The notes below the pieces were generated by a model. That model was not told the origin of the DNA and made no database searches. It saw nothing but the letters and a program-made list of their open reading frames with translations. A DNA stretch of 18,671 nt from positions 1-18,671 of the forward strand of contig URPG01000005.1 of assembly GCA_900549675.1 (NCBI GenBank), read 5' to 3'. Shown one piece after another: positions 1 to 8,113 of the stretch (positions are counted from its first letter, which is position 1; every line of letters starts with the position of its first letter). The translations under genes and the position numbers were made by a program. Origin of the DNA: an uncultured Oscillospiraceae bacterium (lineage in GTDB: Bacteria > Bacillota > Clostridia > Oscillospirales > Acutalibacteraceae).

Positions 1-116
1 TTAATTACCAGCAATTTGGTAAAGAAAAGACTGTATAAAAAAGACCGCTATAAATACAAGTAGTCATACAGATAACTTGTGAATTGAAAGACCAAGACAA
101 ACTGAATATGGTAAAA

Positions 117-150
117 GAAAACGCACAGGGGCTTGTTCCTGTGCGTTTTC
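117..150 (-). terminator. Strong Rho-independent terminator, probably bidirectional
   Basis: A perfect 13-bp inverted repeat (GAAAACGCACAGG at 117-129, CCTGTGCGTTTTC at 138-150) encloses an 8-nt loop. On the minus strand it is followed by TTTTAC, and on the plus strand by TTTTTA. It is the first clear terminator downstream of the ABC operon that ends at 627, and it also sits directly after a possible 17-codon minus-strand ORF. Whether it serves that operon or an off-window gene on the left cannot be decided. Confidence 0.8.
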
Positions 151-153
151 TTT

Positions 154-207
154 TTATGCTTGCTGCTGGCTGCGTCGCAATTTTTTCATAAACCAAGGGA
201 GAATCAT
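154..207 (-). CDS. Possible 17-residue small protein
   Basis: The minus-strand reading frame MILPWFMKKLRRSQQQA starts at an ATG preceded by GAGGTGGGATATA, a usable ribosome site, and stops three bases before the terminator hairpin at 117-150. The peptide has a hydrophobic N-terminus and a basic tail, as many tiny membrane-active peptides do. I do not recognise it. An overlapping frame is also open across the same region, so coding is unproven; the only support is the ribosome-site, ORF and terminator arrangement. Confidence 0.2.
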   Translation of the reverse strand: MILPWFMKKLRRSQQQA

Positions 208-368
208 TATATCCCACCTCGCAAGTCATTATCCTCAATATATTTTGTTGCAGACAAAGATGTTGAATTTTTTTAAGCTATGATTTGTTATTTTTCTGAC
301 TGCATTATCTTCACTGTTATCTATCTGGTCTTCAATACGAGCTTCTGTGCTGCAAATCGAGAGAGCTT

Positions 369-555
369 TACTTAAATCTTGTCATCTCCCTTCTTTCGAT
401 TTCCGTTAAAGCTTTCTTAAGTTTTTCGCTTGCCTTATCCGTTTATGAAGAATGAACCTCATCTACAATAACAGCGAACCTCTATTTTCCATTTTATCCA
501 AAACAAACGGAAAGGTTTACCGGGTGGTAATGATTATTTTAGCATCCCCTGGGAT
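369..555 (-). pseudogene. hsdR: Relic of type I restriction endonuclease subunit R (HsdR), helicase motif region
   Basis: Short minus-strand blocks line up in order with the DEAD/DEAH helicase domain of HsdR. They are GDAKIIITT at about 549-523, FPFVLDKMENR at 513-481, RFAVIVDEVHSS at 481-446 (Walker B/DEAH-like motif; the family usually has VDEAHSSQ), and DKASEKLKKALTEIE at 439-395. The copy is dead. An in-frame TAA interrupts the first two blocks, a one-base shift at 481-483 separates the second and third, and TAA stands where the family usually has Gln after HSS (445-443). The stretch to about 245 may hold further eroded sequence. No HsdM or HsdS is visible, so this is a fragment left after loss of a restriction system. 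The match rests on recalled family motifs. Confidence 0.6.
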
Positions 556-626
556 GAAAGGGGATGAACCAATTCAGGCAATGTACCTATGCTGGTATAA
601 ACGCCCCTTATGCCTTTTTTCTTTGA

Positions 627-2363
627 TTACCCAATTGCCCATCCTTCTGCCTTTTCGCGAATATTGATAAAGCGCCGGTAAAGACCCTCCCGCGCAAAAA
701 GCTGGCTATGCGTACCCTTTTGAGTAACTTTTCCCTCATCAATAACCAAAATCTGATCTGCATTTTCAACGGTAGCCAACCTGTGTGCAATAACAATAAT
801 GGTTTTGCCGTGCGTCAGATTGCTGATGGCCTGCTGAATGAGGTGTTCGTTTTCTGGGTCTATGCTGGCTGTTGCCTCGTCAAGAACAATGATAGGCGCG
901 TTTTTTAACATGGCACGAGCGATGGAGATGCGCTGCTTTTCACCTCCCGACAAGGTGGAACCTCCTTCGCCAACAATGGTGTCGTAGCCCTTGGGCAGCT
1001 TTGTAATAAATTCATGGCAGGGGGCCGCAATCAGCTCCGCTTCGGATGCGTTCGGATTGCCAAACAAGATGTTATTGCGAATACTGTCATGAAACAGATA
1101 GACATTCTGAAACACCATACTGATGTTTTTCAGCAGGGCATCGCAGGTAAATTCCCGTATGTTTCTGCCACCGAGCGTAATTTTGCCCTTCTGTATGTCA
1201 TAGAAGCGGGCAAGCAGGCTGCATATGGTCGTTTTTCCGCTGCCGGAGGGGCCAACAATTGCAGTCGTCGTGTTTTCCGCTATATAAAAGGATACGTTGC
1301 TCAACACCTCGCGGTTGTCATAGCCGAAGGATACATTTTGAAATGAAACATCGTAATGTTCTAATGCAATATCCTTGCCGTCCTTATCAATAAATCCCGC
1401 ATTCTCGATGTTTTTTAGCTTATTATAAATGGCATCCAGCATTTCCAGAATGTGCAGAGAGTTATTCGTTGCTTCTATAGAATTAAACATAATAAAGCTG
1501 TACACAATCATCATGATCGCCATAGGAAGCTCCATCGTGCCATTTACGGCAAGAAGGGCCGTAATCAGCATCATGGCGCTGGTTCCCAGATATAGTCCTA
1601 ATCTATGCAGCGCATCAAAGGGCGCATAGTTTTTTTCCATTTGAATATTGATATCCTTGGATTTTCTATAGGCAGCAAACAGTCCTGCCGACGCTACCCC
1701 CTCCTGCTTGAAGGATTTGACCACCGCCATGCCCCTGACATACTGCACGATTTCATCCGCCATTTCGTTTATACTTTGCTGCCGCACCGGAGAATTTTTG
1801 CGGCTTTGCCGTTCAATCATCTGCAGCCCCACAAGCGAAACGAGAATGGCCAGCACGGCGGCTAAGGCGATAGCGGGTGAAAGTGTAAACAGGAACACAA
1901 TGGTGATTAAAAGGAATACGTAGCTGTCTACGATGCTGTTAATGGCATTCATTGCCTGCATCTCGAAAAAGGCAAGATCTGTCGTGACCGCAGTATTCAG
2001 GTCACCTGTATTGTTTTTCTGTAAAAATCCCAAGGATACGCGCTTTAAAATATCTCCGATTTTCAGCCGCTGCTCGGCCGTCACTTCATGAGCAATGCTG
2101 TCCTGCCTTGTGGCACGAAGATAACTCAGCAGCCAGCGGATTAAAATAGAGCCTACAATAATACCTGTGAGCAACAGGACATAGCTTTTATCCAGCTTTG
2201 CCACACCGTTTAGATCATCTAAAATCATCCGAATGGTATAGGCACCGCACATTACCGGAACCGCGCCCAAAATGTTGCAAATCAGCGAAAACACAATACC
2301 TGCGCACATTCTGGCCTTGTATTTTTTCATCATGGAAAAGAGATTTCCAAGAATCCGAATCAT
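627..2363 (-). CDS. ABC transporter half-subunit, permease fused to ATPase (YbtQ/IrtB-like)
   Basis: This 578-residue half-transporter has a type IV exporter-fold membrane domain (about residues 15-310) followed by an ATPase domain. Visible motifs are Walker A GPSGSGKTT (371-379), Q-loop Gln419, signature LSGGEKQR (471-478), Walker B IIVLDE (491-496) and H-loop His527. After Walker B it reads ATASIDPENE, a form typical of YbtP/YbtQ and IrtA/IrtB proteins, exporter-fold pumps that import metal-siderophore complexes. The start at 2363 is preferred over an in-frame upstream ATG at 2426 because AAGGAGG lies 7 bases ahead and the ATGA overlap couples it to the preceding gene's stop. It presumably forms a heterodimer with that neighbour. 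Compared with the partner, the helical subdomain (near residue 446, LIAAPCHEF) lacks about five residues. Drug or peptide export remains possible. Confidence 0.9.
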   Translation of the reverse strand: MIRILGNLFSMMKKYKARMCAGIVFSLICNILGAVPVMCGAYTIRMILDDLNGVAKLDKSYVLLLTGIIVGSILIRWLLSYLRATRQDSIAHEVTAEQRLKIGDILKRVSLGFLQKNNTGDLNTAVTTDLAFFEMQAMNAINSIVDSYVFLLITIVFLFTLSPAIALAAVLAILVSLVGLQMIERQSRKNSPVRQQSINEMADEIVQYVRGMAVVKSFKQEGVASAGLFAAYRKSKDINIQMEKNYAPFDALHRLGLYLGTSAMMLITALLAVNGTMELPMAIMMIVYSFIMFNSIEATNNSLHILEMLDAIYNKLKNIENAGFIDKDGKDIALEHYDVSFQNVSFGYDNREVLSNVSFYIAENTTTAIVGPSGSGKTTICSLLARFYDIQKGKITLGGRNIREFTCDALLKNISMVFQNVYLFHDSIRNNILFGNPNASEAELIAAPCHEFITKLPKGYDTIVGEGGSTLSGGEKQRISIARAMLKNAPIIVLDEATASIDPENEHLIQQAISNLTHGKTIIVIAHRLATVENADQILVIDEGKVTQKGTHSQLFAREGLYRRFINIREKAEGWAIG

Positions 2364-4126
2364 ACCAAAACCTCCTTGCCGCTTGTTTTTACCGCCCATG
2401 TTTTTGCGCCGATGTGAGCTTGCCACATGTCACGATACAGCGGGCTTTTTTGCAAGAGCGCTTCATGGGTTCCGCTCTGCTCAACGGTTCCGCCGTTGAT
2501 AAGCAGGATATTGTCGGCATTTTTAATGGTGGAAAGTCGATGGGCAATAACCAGTAAGGTCTTTCCTGCGGTGAGCTCGGCAATAGCCTCCTGTATTTTG
2601 GCCTCATTTTCAGGATCGGTGAAAGAAGTCGCCTCGTCCAAAATAATAATAGGGGCATTCTTCAAAATAGCACGGGCTATGGTAATTCGCTGCCGTTCCC
2701 CGCCGGAAAGCTTGTCGCCTGCTTCTCCCGCCATCGACTGATACCCATGCTCCAGCTTACCGATGAATTCATCACACTGCGCTTTGCGCGCAGCCTTCAA
2801 CACCTGTTCATCTGTTGCTTTGGGATTACCCAGCCGGATATTCTCCATAATGGAGCAGTTGAACAGGAAATTATCCTGCGTAACAAAGCTCACCTCATCC
2901 GCAAGCTGGGTTAGCGGAATTTCCTTAATATCCACGCCGCCGATGGTAATGCGCCCGTCTGTCACATCCCAGAACCGGGCGATTAGCCTTGCCAGCGTAG
3001 ACTTGCCGCCACCAGAGGGACCGACTAATGCAGTGAAGGAGTTTTCGGGTATAGCAAGGCTTACATCGTGCAGGACATTTTCGCCGCCCGTATAGGAAAA
3101 GGTGACATGCTCCAGCCGTATATCGTGCTTTTGGATAGGTTTTTCTACGGAAGCCTGAGGTAGTTCGCCAATATCAAAGGTTTTGTTGATGGAGTTAATT
3201 GCGTATTCAATGGATTTGAGTTGGTTGAAAAACAGGATAAACCGCCCCAAACTGCTGACAAGCCCCATCGAAAGCAGCATTGCCATGGTAATGTTCGGAA
3301 GAGTAGCGCTGCCGGCTATATACATCAGCGTGCCGACAGGGAGCACTCCCAGCAGCGTTGTAGGCAGAATGACCGAGCCCAGCGTGGTATATTTCCATGT
3401 GGATTTATACCAATCCAGTGTGGTTTTTTTGAAGTTTTCCACCGCTTTATGATATTTTTCATAGGAAGTGGTAGATTGGTTGAACGCCTTGACCACCTCA
3501 ATCCCTTCCACATATTCCACTACTACATTATTCATGTGCTCGTTGGACTCCATATACTTGGAATAGGTTTTATTGTATCCCCCAAGCATGATGCCGTAGG
3601 GGATCATCGCCAGTGGCACTGTAATCAGCGAAGCCAGTGCCAGACGGAAATCAATCATACATAAATAGCCAAACACTGCAAGAGGCAGAATAAGGGCTGC
3701 CGCGCCCTCCGGTATTACATGTGCCAAAGGGATTTCAACAGTTTCAACCTGGTCGACTACAATGCTTTTGATTTTACCGGCGGACAAACCCTGCGTAATA
3801 CCCAACGGCGCCTTAAGCAGCTTATCCGCGATTCCTTTGCGCATCATTTCCAGAATAGTATAGGCCGATACATGGGAAAGTGTAGTGGAGATTGCATGAA
3901 ATACCACCTTCACGACAAAGCCTAAAACACATACAAAACTCCAATAAAGCACCTTTTCTGATGTGGCGGATCCGTCGAAAAACAACACGATGACATGATA
4001 GGCCGCCACAAAGGGGATAATGCTTCCGGCTACCGAGATCATTGCACAAAGCACGGACAGCCAAAGCTTTCCCGCACAGGGCTTAGCGTAGGACAGAATA
4101 CTGCCTGCAACGCTTGATTTCTTCAT
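2360..4126 (-). CDS. ABC transporter half-subunit, permease fused to ATPase (YbtP/IrtA-like)
   Basis: This 588-residue half-transporter partners the next gene. The membrane domain spans about residues 15-310, and the ATPase domain carries Walker A GPSGGGKST (369-377), Gln417, signature LSGGERQR (473-480), Walker B IIILDE (493-498) and His529. After Walker B it reads ATSFTDPENE. The D-loop with Phe-Thr in place of the usual Ser-Leu before Asp is a recognisable variant in YbtP/IrtA-type proteins, while the partner keeps SID; paired, non-identical D-loops fit a heterodimer. The ATG at 4126 has GAGGAGGAAAAATC ahead of it and overlaps the stop of the upstream ATPase gene by four bases. Import of a metal-chelate is the working hypothesis, from family resemblance and the ECF neighbours only. 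Confidence 0.9.
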   Translation of the reverse strand: MKKSSVAGSILSYAKPCAGKLWLSVLCAMISVAGSIIPFVAAYHVIVLFFDGSATSEKVLYWSFVCVLGFVVKVVFHAISTTLSHVSAYTILEMMRKGIADKLLKAPLGITQGLSAGKIKSIVVDQVETVEIPLAHVIPEGAAALILPLAVFGYLCMIDFRLALASLITVPLAMIPYGIMLGGYNKTYSKYMESNEHMNNVVVEYVEGIEVVKAFNQSTTSYEKYHKAVENFKKTTLDWYKSTWKYTTLGSVILPTTLLGVLPVGTLMYIAGSATLPNITMAMLLSMGLVSSLGRFILFFNQLKSIEYAINSINKTFDIGELPQASVEKPIQKHDIRLEHVTFSYTGGENVLHDVSLAIPENSFTALVGPSGGGKSTLARLIARFWDVTDGRITIGGVDIKEIPLTQLADEVSFVTQDNFLFNCSIMENIRLGNPKATDEQVLKAARKAQCDEFIGKLEHGYQSMAGEAGDKLSGGERQRITIARAILKNAPIIILDEATSFTDPENEAKIQEAIAELTAGKTLLVIAHRLSTIKNADNILLINGGTVEQSGTHEALLQKSPLYRDMWQAHIGAKTWAVKTSGKEVLV

Positions 4127-5610
4127 GATTTTTCCTCCTCTGGATATAATATTTTATAGATTTGACGGGAATTTTCCGTGTCTATTTTAAAAAATTGATT
4201 GACAGTTCCGTTCTTCAAGTGACAAATATGAGTACAGGCCGACAGTAAAAACTCAAAATCATGAGATGTGAGCAAAACTGTTTTTCCCTGCGCTGAAAGC
4301 TTCTGCAGCAGCACGGATACCCTCTTCATGTTTCTGTAATCCAGTCCGCTGGTCGGTTCGTCCAGACAAATTATTTCAGCGTCCTTCATGCAGGCAACAG
4401 CAATACACAGCCGCTGCTTTTGTCCGCCTGATAGAGAGGCGGGATGACGGGATGTGACTTCTGCCAGACCCACGTGTTCCAGCAGGCCAACTCCTTTTCT
4501 GCGGAGAGAACTATCAAACCGGATACCAAGATACAGCTCTTTTTCCACGCTTTCGGTAAACAGTTGGTAGTCACTGTCTTGCATGACAAGATAGGATTTC
4601 TGTATTCTCGCCTTCGCGGAAGCGGGGCTTTCATTGATAAAAACTTCGCCTGTATGCTCTTTTTTCAGTCCGCAGATAATATCCAAAAGTGTACTTTTTC
4701 CAACGCCGTTGTTTCCGACAATACCGACCACCGCCCCCTTTGGAATGTCCAGTGATATATCCTTTAAAACCAAATTTTTTCTGTCATAACGGAAAGATAT
4801 ATTTTCAAGCCTTAAGCCGTTACCTATAAACCGTGCAGATACGCCGGGAGGTGCCGTTGCCTGCAAGTCCATACTTCTAAGTCCCAGACTGTTTGCCGCT
4901 TCATTTGTCAGGTTTTTGAACGCTTCCGTACTGAGTTCTCTGCTGATTCTGCCGTCTTCAATCAAAATTGCCCGGTCGGCAATGTCCTTCAGATAGTGAA
5001 TGCGATGCTCTGAAATGACGATAGTATACCCCTGTTTTTTCAGGTGCTGGAGAACCTCCATCAGATGGATGGACGCCCGGGCGTCCAGATTGGCAGAGGG
5101 CTCATCCAGCACAAGAATTTTCGGGGAAAGAGCGTAGACGGAGGCAATCGCCACCGCTTGCTTTTCCCCGCTGGAAAGCTCAAAGATGCTTCTGTCCAGA
5201 AGCCGGGATATTTTGAGGTCGCCGGCTGCCTTTTCAATCCGTGTGATAAGCTCCTTTTGAGGAATGCCGATATTCTCACAGGAAAATGCAATCTCGGCTG
5301 TTGTGTCCGTGGCAAAAAATTGAGAGCGCGGGTCCTGAAATACTGAGCCTACCGTACCCGCAAGACTTTGAATGCTTTGCGCGGAAATATCTCTGCCGTT
5401 GACCAAAACGGTTCCTGTAAGCTCTCCTTCAAAAAACTCCGGCACCAATCGATTTATGAGCCTTGTAATGGTCGTCTTCCCGCAGCCGGAACCGCCTAAT
5501 AAAACAACAAGTTCTCCTTTGCTGACGTGGAGATTGATGTTGTGTAAGGCTCCCAATTCACATGCGGCGTATCGAAAGTTAACATTTTCTATCCGTATCA
5601 GATGGTTCAC
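4123..5610 (-). CDS. ecfA: ECF transporter ATPase with two fused ATP-binding domains (EcfA1-EcfA2 type)
   Basis: A 495-residue protein with two complete ABC ATPase domains and no membrane segment. The first has Walker A GGSGCGKTT (39-47), signature LSSGEKQ (145-151), Walker B ILVLDE (165-170) and switch His202. The second has GNNGVGKST (299-307), LSGGQKQR (393-400), IICLDE (413-418) and His450. It powers an energy-coupling-factor importer by driving EcfT. Many Firmicutes encode the two domains as separate genes; the fusion is common for dedicated (group I-like) modules travelling with their own S component, as here. The start is a GTG at 5610 whose GTGA overlaps the ecfT stop; the purine run AAAGGGGG lies very close, so translation is probably coupled to ecfT. 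Confidence 0.92.
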   Translation of the reverse strand: MNHLIRIENVNFRYAACELGALHNINLHVSKGELVVLLGGSGCGKTTITRLINRLVPEFFEGELTGTVLVNGRDISAQSIQSLAGTVGSVFQDPRSQFFATDTTAEIAFSCENIGIPQKELITRIEKAAGDLKISRLLDRSIFELSSGEKQAVAIASVYALSPKILVLDEPSANLDARASIHLMEVLQHLKKQGYTIVISEHRIHYLKDIADRAILIEDGRISRELSTEAFKNLTNEAANSLGLRSMDLQATAPPGVSARFIGNGLRLENISFRYDRKNLVLKDISLDIPKGAVVGIVGNNGVGKSTLLDIICGLKKEHTGEVFINESPASAKARIQKSYLVMQDSDYQLFTESVEKELYLGIRFDSSLRRKGVGLLEHVGLAEVTSRHPASLSGGQKQRLCIAVACMKDAEIICLDEPTSGLDYRNMKRVSVLLQKLSAQGKTVLLTSHDFEFLLSACTHICHLKNGTVNQFFKIDTENSRQIYKILYPEEEKS

Positions 5611-6341
5611 CCCCTTTGTAAAAGCAAGCTAATCATAAAGCCTCCGGCCAAAGCCGCAATCATACCAAACGTGAATAACACATCCCATGCCCCAAGGCGT
5701 ACAATCCGGTAGGAACTGCGTTTCGTTTCCAAATCCAGACCTCTGGTCATTGCAGAAGCCGAAAGCTCATCTGCAACGGTCATGCTGCGAATCACCAGTG
5801 GCACCACGGCATATTCACTGGTTTTAAGTGGATGCAAAAGGACGCTTTTTAAATTCACACCGATTCCCCGCAATCTCATCGTGTTCGTAATGCAACGAAA
5901 TTCCTCCCTAATTGTAGGCAGATAACGGAAAATAACCGCAAGCGTTATGATGAATCCCTTTGGTAACCTCATATTTTGCATTGCTGTAACAAAATCACTG
6001 ATTCGCAGCTTTACAGAGATCCATGAGCCCATAACAAAGAAAACCGCCATACGTTGCAGAAAGAACACAATCATGCCCAAGCCGTTGCTTATTCCCTGCA
6101 CAGGGATAGCTGCCGCCAAATACTGTGTCAGGATCAGTGCGGTGAACAAAATGCCTGTTTTCCCCGCGCCTTTCCAAAGTCCCCGCAGCAAATACAGCGA
6201 CAGAATCAGTACGTAATTCCATATCAACACACCGATATTCGGAGATATGTAAGTAGAGGTTGTAAAAACCACTACCAAAAGGAGCTTCATTCGCGGATCA
6301 AGTTCTGTGATTGAATGGCTCTGTTTTTTTCCTGTTACCAT
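5607..6341 (-). CDS. ecfT: ECF transporter transmembrane coupling protein EcfT (CbiQ family)
   Basis: A 244-residue integral membrane protein. It has an N-terminal LDPRMKLLLV-type entry helix, several hydrophobic spans, and two cytoplasmic coupling motifs of the X-Arg-Gly kind: LRG at 157-159 (TMRLRGIGV) and TRG at 199-201 (SAMTRGLD). These fit into grooves of the two EcfA domains and transmit ATP hydrolysis to the S component. The ATG at 6341 lies two bases after the TAG of ecfS, with GGCGGGGA upstream as a rather distant ribosome site, so coupling to ecfS is likely. Family assignment is secure; substrate is set by the S component, not by this protein. Confidence 0.92.
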   Translation of the reverse strand: MVTGKKQSHSITELDPRMKLLLVVVFTTSTYISPNIGVLIWNYVLILSLYLLRGLWKGAGKTGILFTALILTQYLAAAIPVQGISNGLGMIVFFLQRMAVFFVMGSWISVKLRISDFVTAMQNMRLPKGFIITLAVIFRYLPTIREEFRCITNTMRLRGIGVNLKSVLLHPLKTSEYAVVPLVIRSMTVADELSASAMTRGLDLETKRSSYRIVRLGAWDVLFTFGMIAALAGGFMISLLLQRG

Positions 6342-6343
6342 AC

Positions 6344-6931
6344 CTAAATAATCCCCGCCTTGACAAAGTGCTTTTTGAGCAGCAGTTTTCCAAGCAGAGC
6401 GCCAACCACACAGCCGGTAATTGTGGCGGCAAATCCCACAAAGAACATAGGACCGATAATCATATCATACACACCGGTATAAAGTTGTTCATAGGTTGGC
6501 AGGGCAGCAATATACATGTCCTTTAAGAAAATGAGCGGTAGGAATATCCCTAAAAACCAGAAGATAATTAGTGTGGTGAAGCAAATAATCATTGTTGATA
6601 ATTTTTTTCGGTCCAGTTTTCTCCATAGGAACTCCGCCAAAACTGCTCCGACTGACATAACGGTGGCAATTGCCCAGAAATTCGCAAGCTGTAGTGCAGC
6701 AAGAATCAGCCCAACCAAAAGCACAACGCCTCTTTTACTGACCTTGGTAAAAAGCAGCAGGAAAATTGTCCCCCATAAAATACTGCACACAGCAAGGGGG
6801 AAAATGTTTCCCACCACCGTCATGCCGATAGGGGTGCCAATCAGTACGAAAACGACAAATATTAAGACGAGCATAATTGCCGTTGTGATATAATCCCGTA
6901 CATTCATTTTTTCAGATTTTGTTACTTGCAT
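6344..6931 (-). CDS. ECF transporter substrate-binding (S) component, MptD/Trep_Strep type
   Basis: A 195-residue, very hydrophobic protein with about six membrane segments and a short charged N-terminus. Segments such as MVVLIGTPIG-like and PTYEQLYTGVYDMIIGPMFF recall the Trep_Strep family (MptD-type ECF S components), which have no established substrate that I can name with confidence. The ATG at 6931 is chosen over an internal Met (residue 9) because CGGAGG stands 8 bases ahead. It is the first transport gene after tetR (74-bp gap) and defines the specificity of the ecfT-ecfA module. Co-operonic YbtPQ-like pumps suggest that module and pumps handle the same compound, perhaps at successive steps; that is inference. 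Confidence 0.8.
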   Translation of the reverse strand: MQVTKSEKMNVRDYITTAIMLVLIFVVFVLIGTPIGMTVVGNIFPLAVCSILWGTIFLLLFTKVSKRGVVLLVGLILAALQLANFWAIATVMSVGAVLAEFLWRKLDRKKLSTMIICFTTLIIFWFLGIFLPLIFLKDMYIAALPTYEQLYTGVYDMIIGPMFFVGFAATITGCVVGALLGKLLLKKHFVKAGII

Positions 6932-6949
6932 TTGTTAATCCTCCGTTTT

Positions 6950-6967
6950 AGTTAGATACAGCTAACT
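6950..6967. promoter_or_regulatory. Palindrome between tetR and ecfS
   Basis: AGTTAG ATACAG CTAACT is a perfect inverted repeat of 6 bases around a 6-base spacer, 19 bp upstream of the ecfS start codon. It is too short and lacks the T-run to be a terminator. It could be an internal operator for the transport genes. It faintly recalls DtxR/IdeR-type boxes (TTAG...CTAA), but the spacing is wrong for that family, so no regulator is proposed. Confidence 0.35.
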
Positions 6968-7005
6968 TAGTTTCAAAAAATAGGGGCTTCCCCCAGACGT
7001 GAAGG

Positions 7006-7617
7006 TTAAAACCCCAAAACGGCCTGCCAGTTAAAGAACTTCGTAATAATGCCGCAATGCTCCAACGCTTTTTCTTTTGAAAAGCCATGCTTGATTGTTT
7101 CAAATAAAGTGGACCAATAGGCTGTCAAAAGAATATGAAGCTCGTCCTCGTCCACTTTATTTTTTGTCAGTCCGCACGCAAAAGCTCTCTCTACAAAGGC
7201 CATCGTATGTTTAGTATTCTCCGACACAAAATCATCCAGAAAGGTTGAGTAGGCGGAACCCTCTGAGCAGCATAAAAGGAGCTTGAAACCGTCATATCTT
7301 GCATAAATGAACTCTATCCAGCCCTTATGGGTTTCCTCCGACATATCCCATACCTGCGGCATTTCATCCCGTTCCAGATGTCCGTAATTCTTCTTTTCAA
7401 CCGCTTCAGTCAGCGCATGAATGTCCTTCAATGTTGGTTCGAGCACAGCCGCAAATAATTGCTCTTTTCCCGAAAACCGTTTGTAGAGCGCTCCGGTGGT
7501 AACGCCCGCTTTTTGGCATATTTCACGCAGCGAAGCACTTGCAAACCCCTTCTGCAAAAATTCTACCTTTGCGCTTTCCAATATTTTAGGGTCAATGCTG
7601 TTATCTGGTACAGACAT
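7006..7617 (-). CDS. TetR/AcrR-family transcriptional regulator
   Basis: A 203-residue one-component repressor. The N-terminal DNA-binding helix-turn-helix is at about residues 29-48 (SLREICQKAGVTTGALYKRF), the classic TetR arrangement with the GALYxxF recognition-helix end. The rest should be the helical ligand-binding and dimer domain. The ATG at 7617 is chosen over an upstream in-frame ATG because GAAGGAG lies just ahead and because the upstream one sits inside the operator region. It is the first gene of the ECF-ABC operon, 74 bp ahead of ecfS, so it most likely senses the transported compound or a related signal and represses itself and the operon through the two palindromes at 7635-7663. 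Confidence 0.9.
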   Translation of the reverse strand: MSVPDNSIDPKILESAKVEFLQKGFASASLREICQKAGVTTGALYKRFSGKEQLFAAVLEPTLKDIHALTEAVEKKNYGHLERDEMPQVWDMSEETHKGWIEFIYARYDGFKLLLCCSEGSAYSTFLDDFVSENTKHTMAFVERAFACGLTKNKVDEDELHILLTAYWSTLFETIKHGFSKEKALEHCGIITKFFNWQAVLGF

Positions 7618-7634
7618 GTATTCTCCTTCCTTAA

Positions 7635-7663
7635 ATAACAATGTTATTGATAACGATGTTATC
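7635..7663. promoter_or_regulatory. Two adjacent TetR-type operators
   Basis: Two palindromes stand side by side: ATAAC-AAT-GTTAT (7635-7647) and GATAAC-GAT-GTTATC (7649-7663). They share the half-site ATAAC/GTTAT, and their centres are 15 bp apart. They cover the expected transcription start and the first transcribed bases of tetR, so a bound repressor would block RNA polymerase. Confidence 0.7.
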
Positions 7664-7692
7664 AGTATACAGTATTATTTTTTCCTTGTCAA
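7664..7692 (-). promoter_or_regulatory. Sigma-A promoter of the tetR-ecf-ABC operon
   Basis: On the minus strand TTGACA (7692-7687), a 17-base spacer and TATACT (7669-7664) make a near-consensus promoter. The start point should fall near 7657, inside the second TetR palindrome. A promoter this strong overlapped by operators fits tight repression with a strong response to inducer. Confidence 0.75.
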
Positions 7693-8113
7693 TATAATTT
7701 CTGCTATTTTGTCAAGCAAAATACATCACATATATATGCCAAAAGGGACGAGTATTTCAGATTGTGGTGTATGTGCAGACGGAGTGCATCTGACAACACT
7801 CCTGCACGTCCCTTTTAGGATGCTTTTTACATGCGGAGGGAGGAGGTCAAAATACCTCCGTTATTCCGAAAACAAAGAATGTCCGTGAGCAAATTTTGCT
7901 GAGTTCCGCTCATTTTTCCACAGATTGAGAAGTTATAGACAAAGTTGCATCTTTGCAGCTTTAACATTATAGAATTCTGAACGTCGTAAACATTCTATCT
8001 TCCCTGTCCGATATGTACACCGCAGGATATCCGTATTTCTATGAAAGCGTTCTGCGGAATGAACGATGAAATGATATTTGATGATAATTTGCCAACCGCA
8101 ATTTACGGCATAG
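7693..8113. other. Intergenic region with a nested hairpin element (7741-7816)
   Basis: No convincing gene is seen. AAAAGGGACG (7741-7750) pairs with CGTCCCTTTT (7807-7816). Inside, GTGCAG (7773-7778) pairs with CTGCAC (7802-7807) and GAGTG (7782-7786) pairs with CACTC (7797-7801) around a 10-nt loop. A second small hairpin GGAGGT-CAAAAT-ACCTCC lies at 7842-7859. The outer arms end in T4 on both strands. It could be a small structured RNA, a miniature mobile element, or a bidirectional terminator of unusual size. Confidence 0.4.

Noticed and set aside
6950..6967. Iron-repressor (DtxR/IdeR) box before ecfS
   Set aside because: Half-sites are similar, but the 6-base spacer is incompatible with the usual continuous 19-bp site.
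7496..7888. Long plus-strand frame across the tetR promoter
   Set aside because: It is antisense to tetR, crosses the operators and the hairpin element, and has no recognisable domain.
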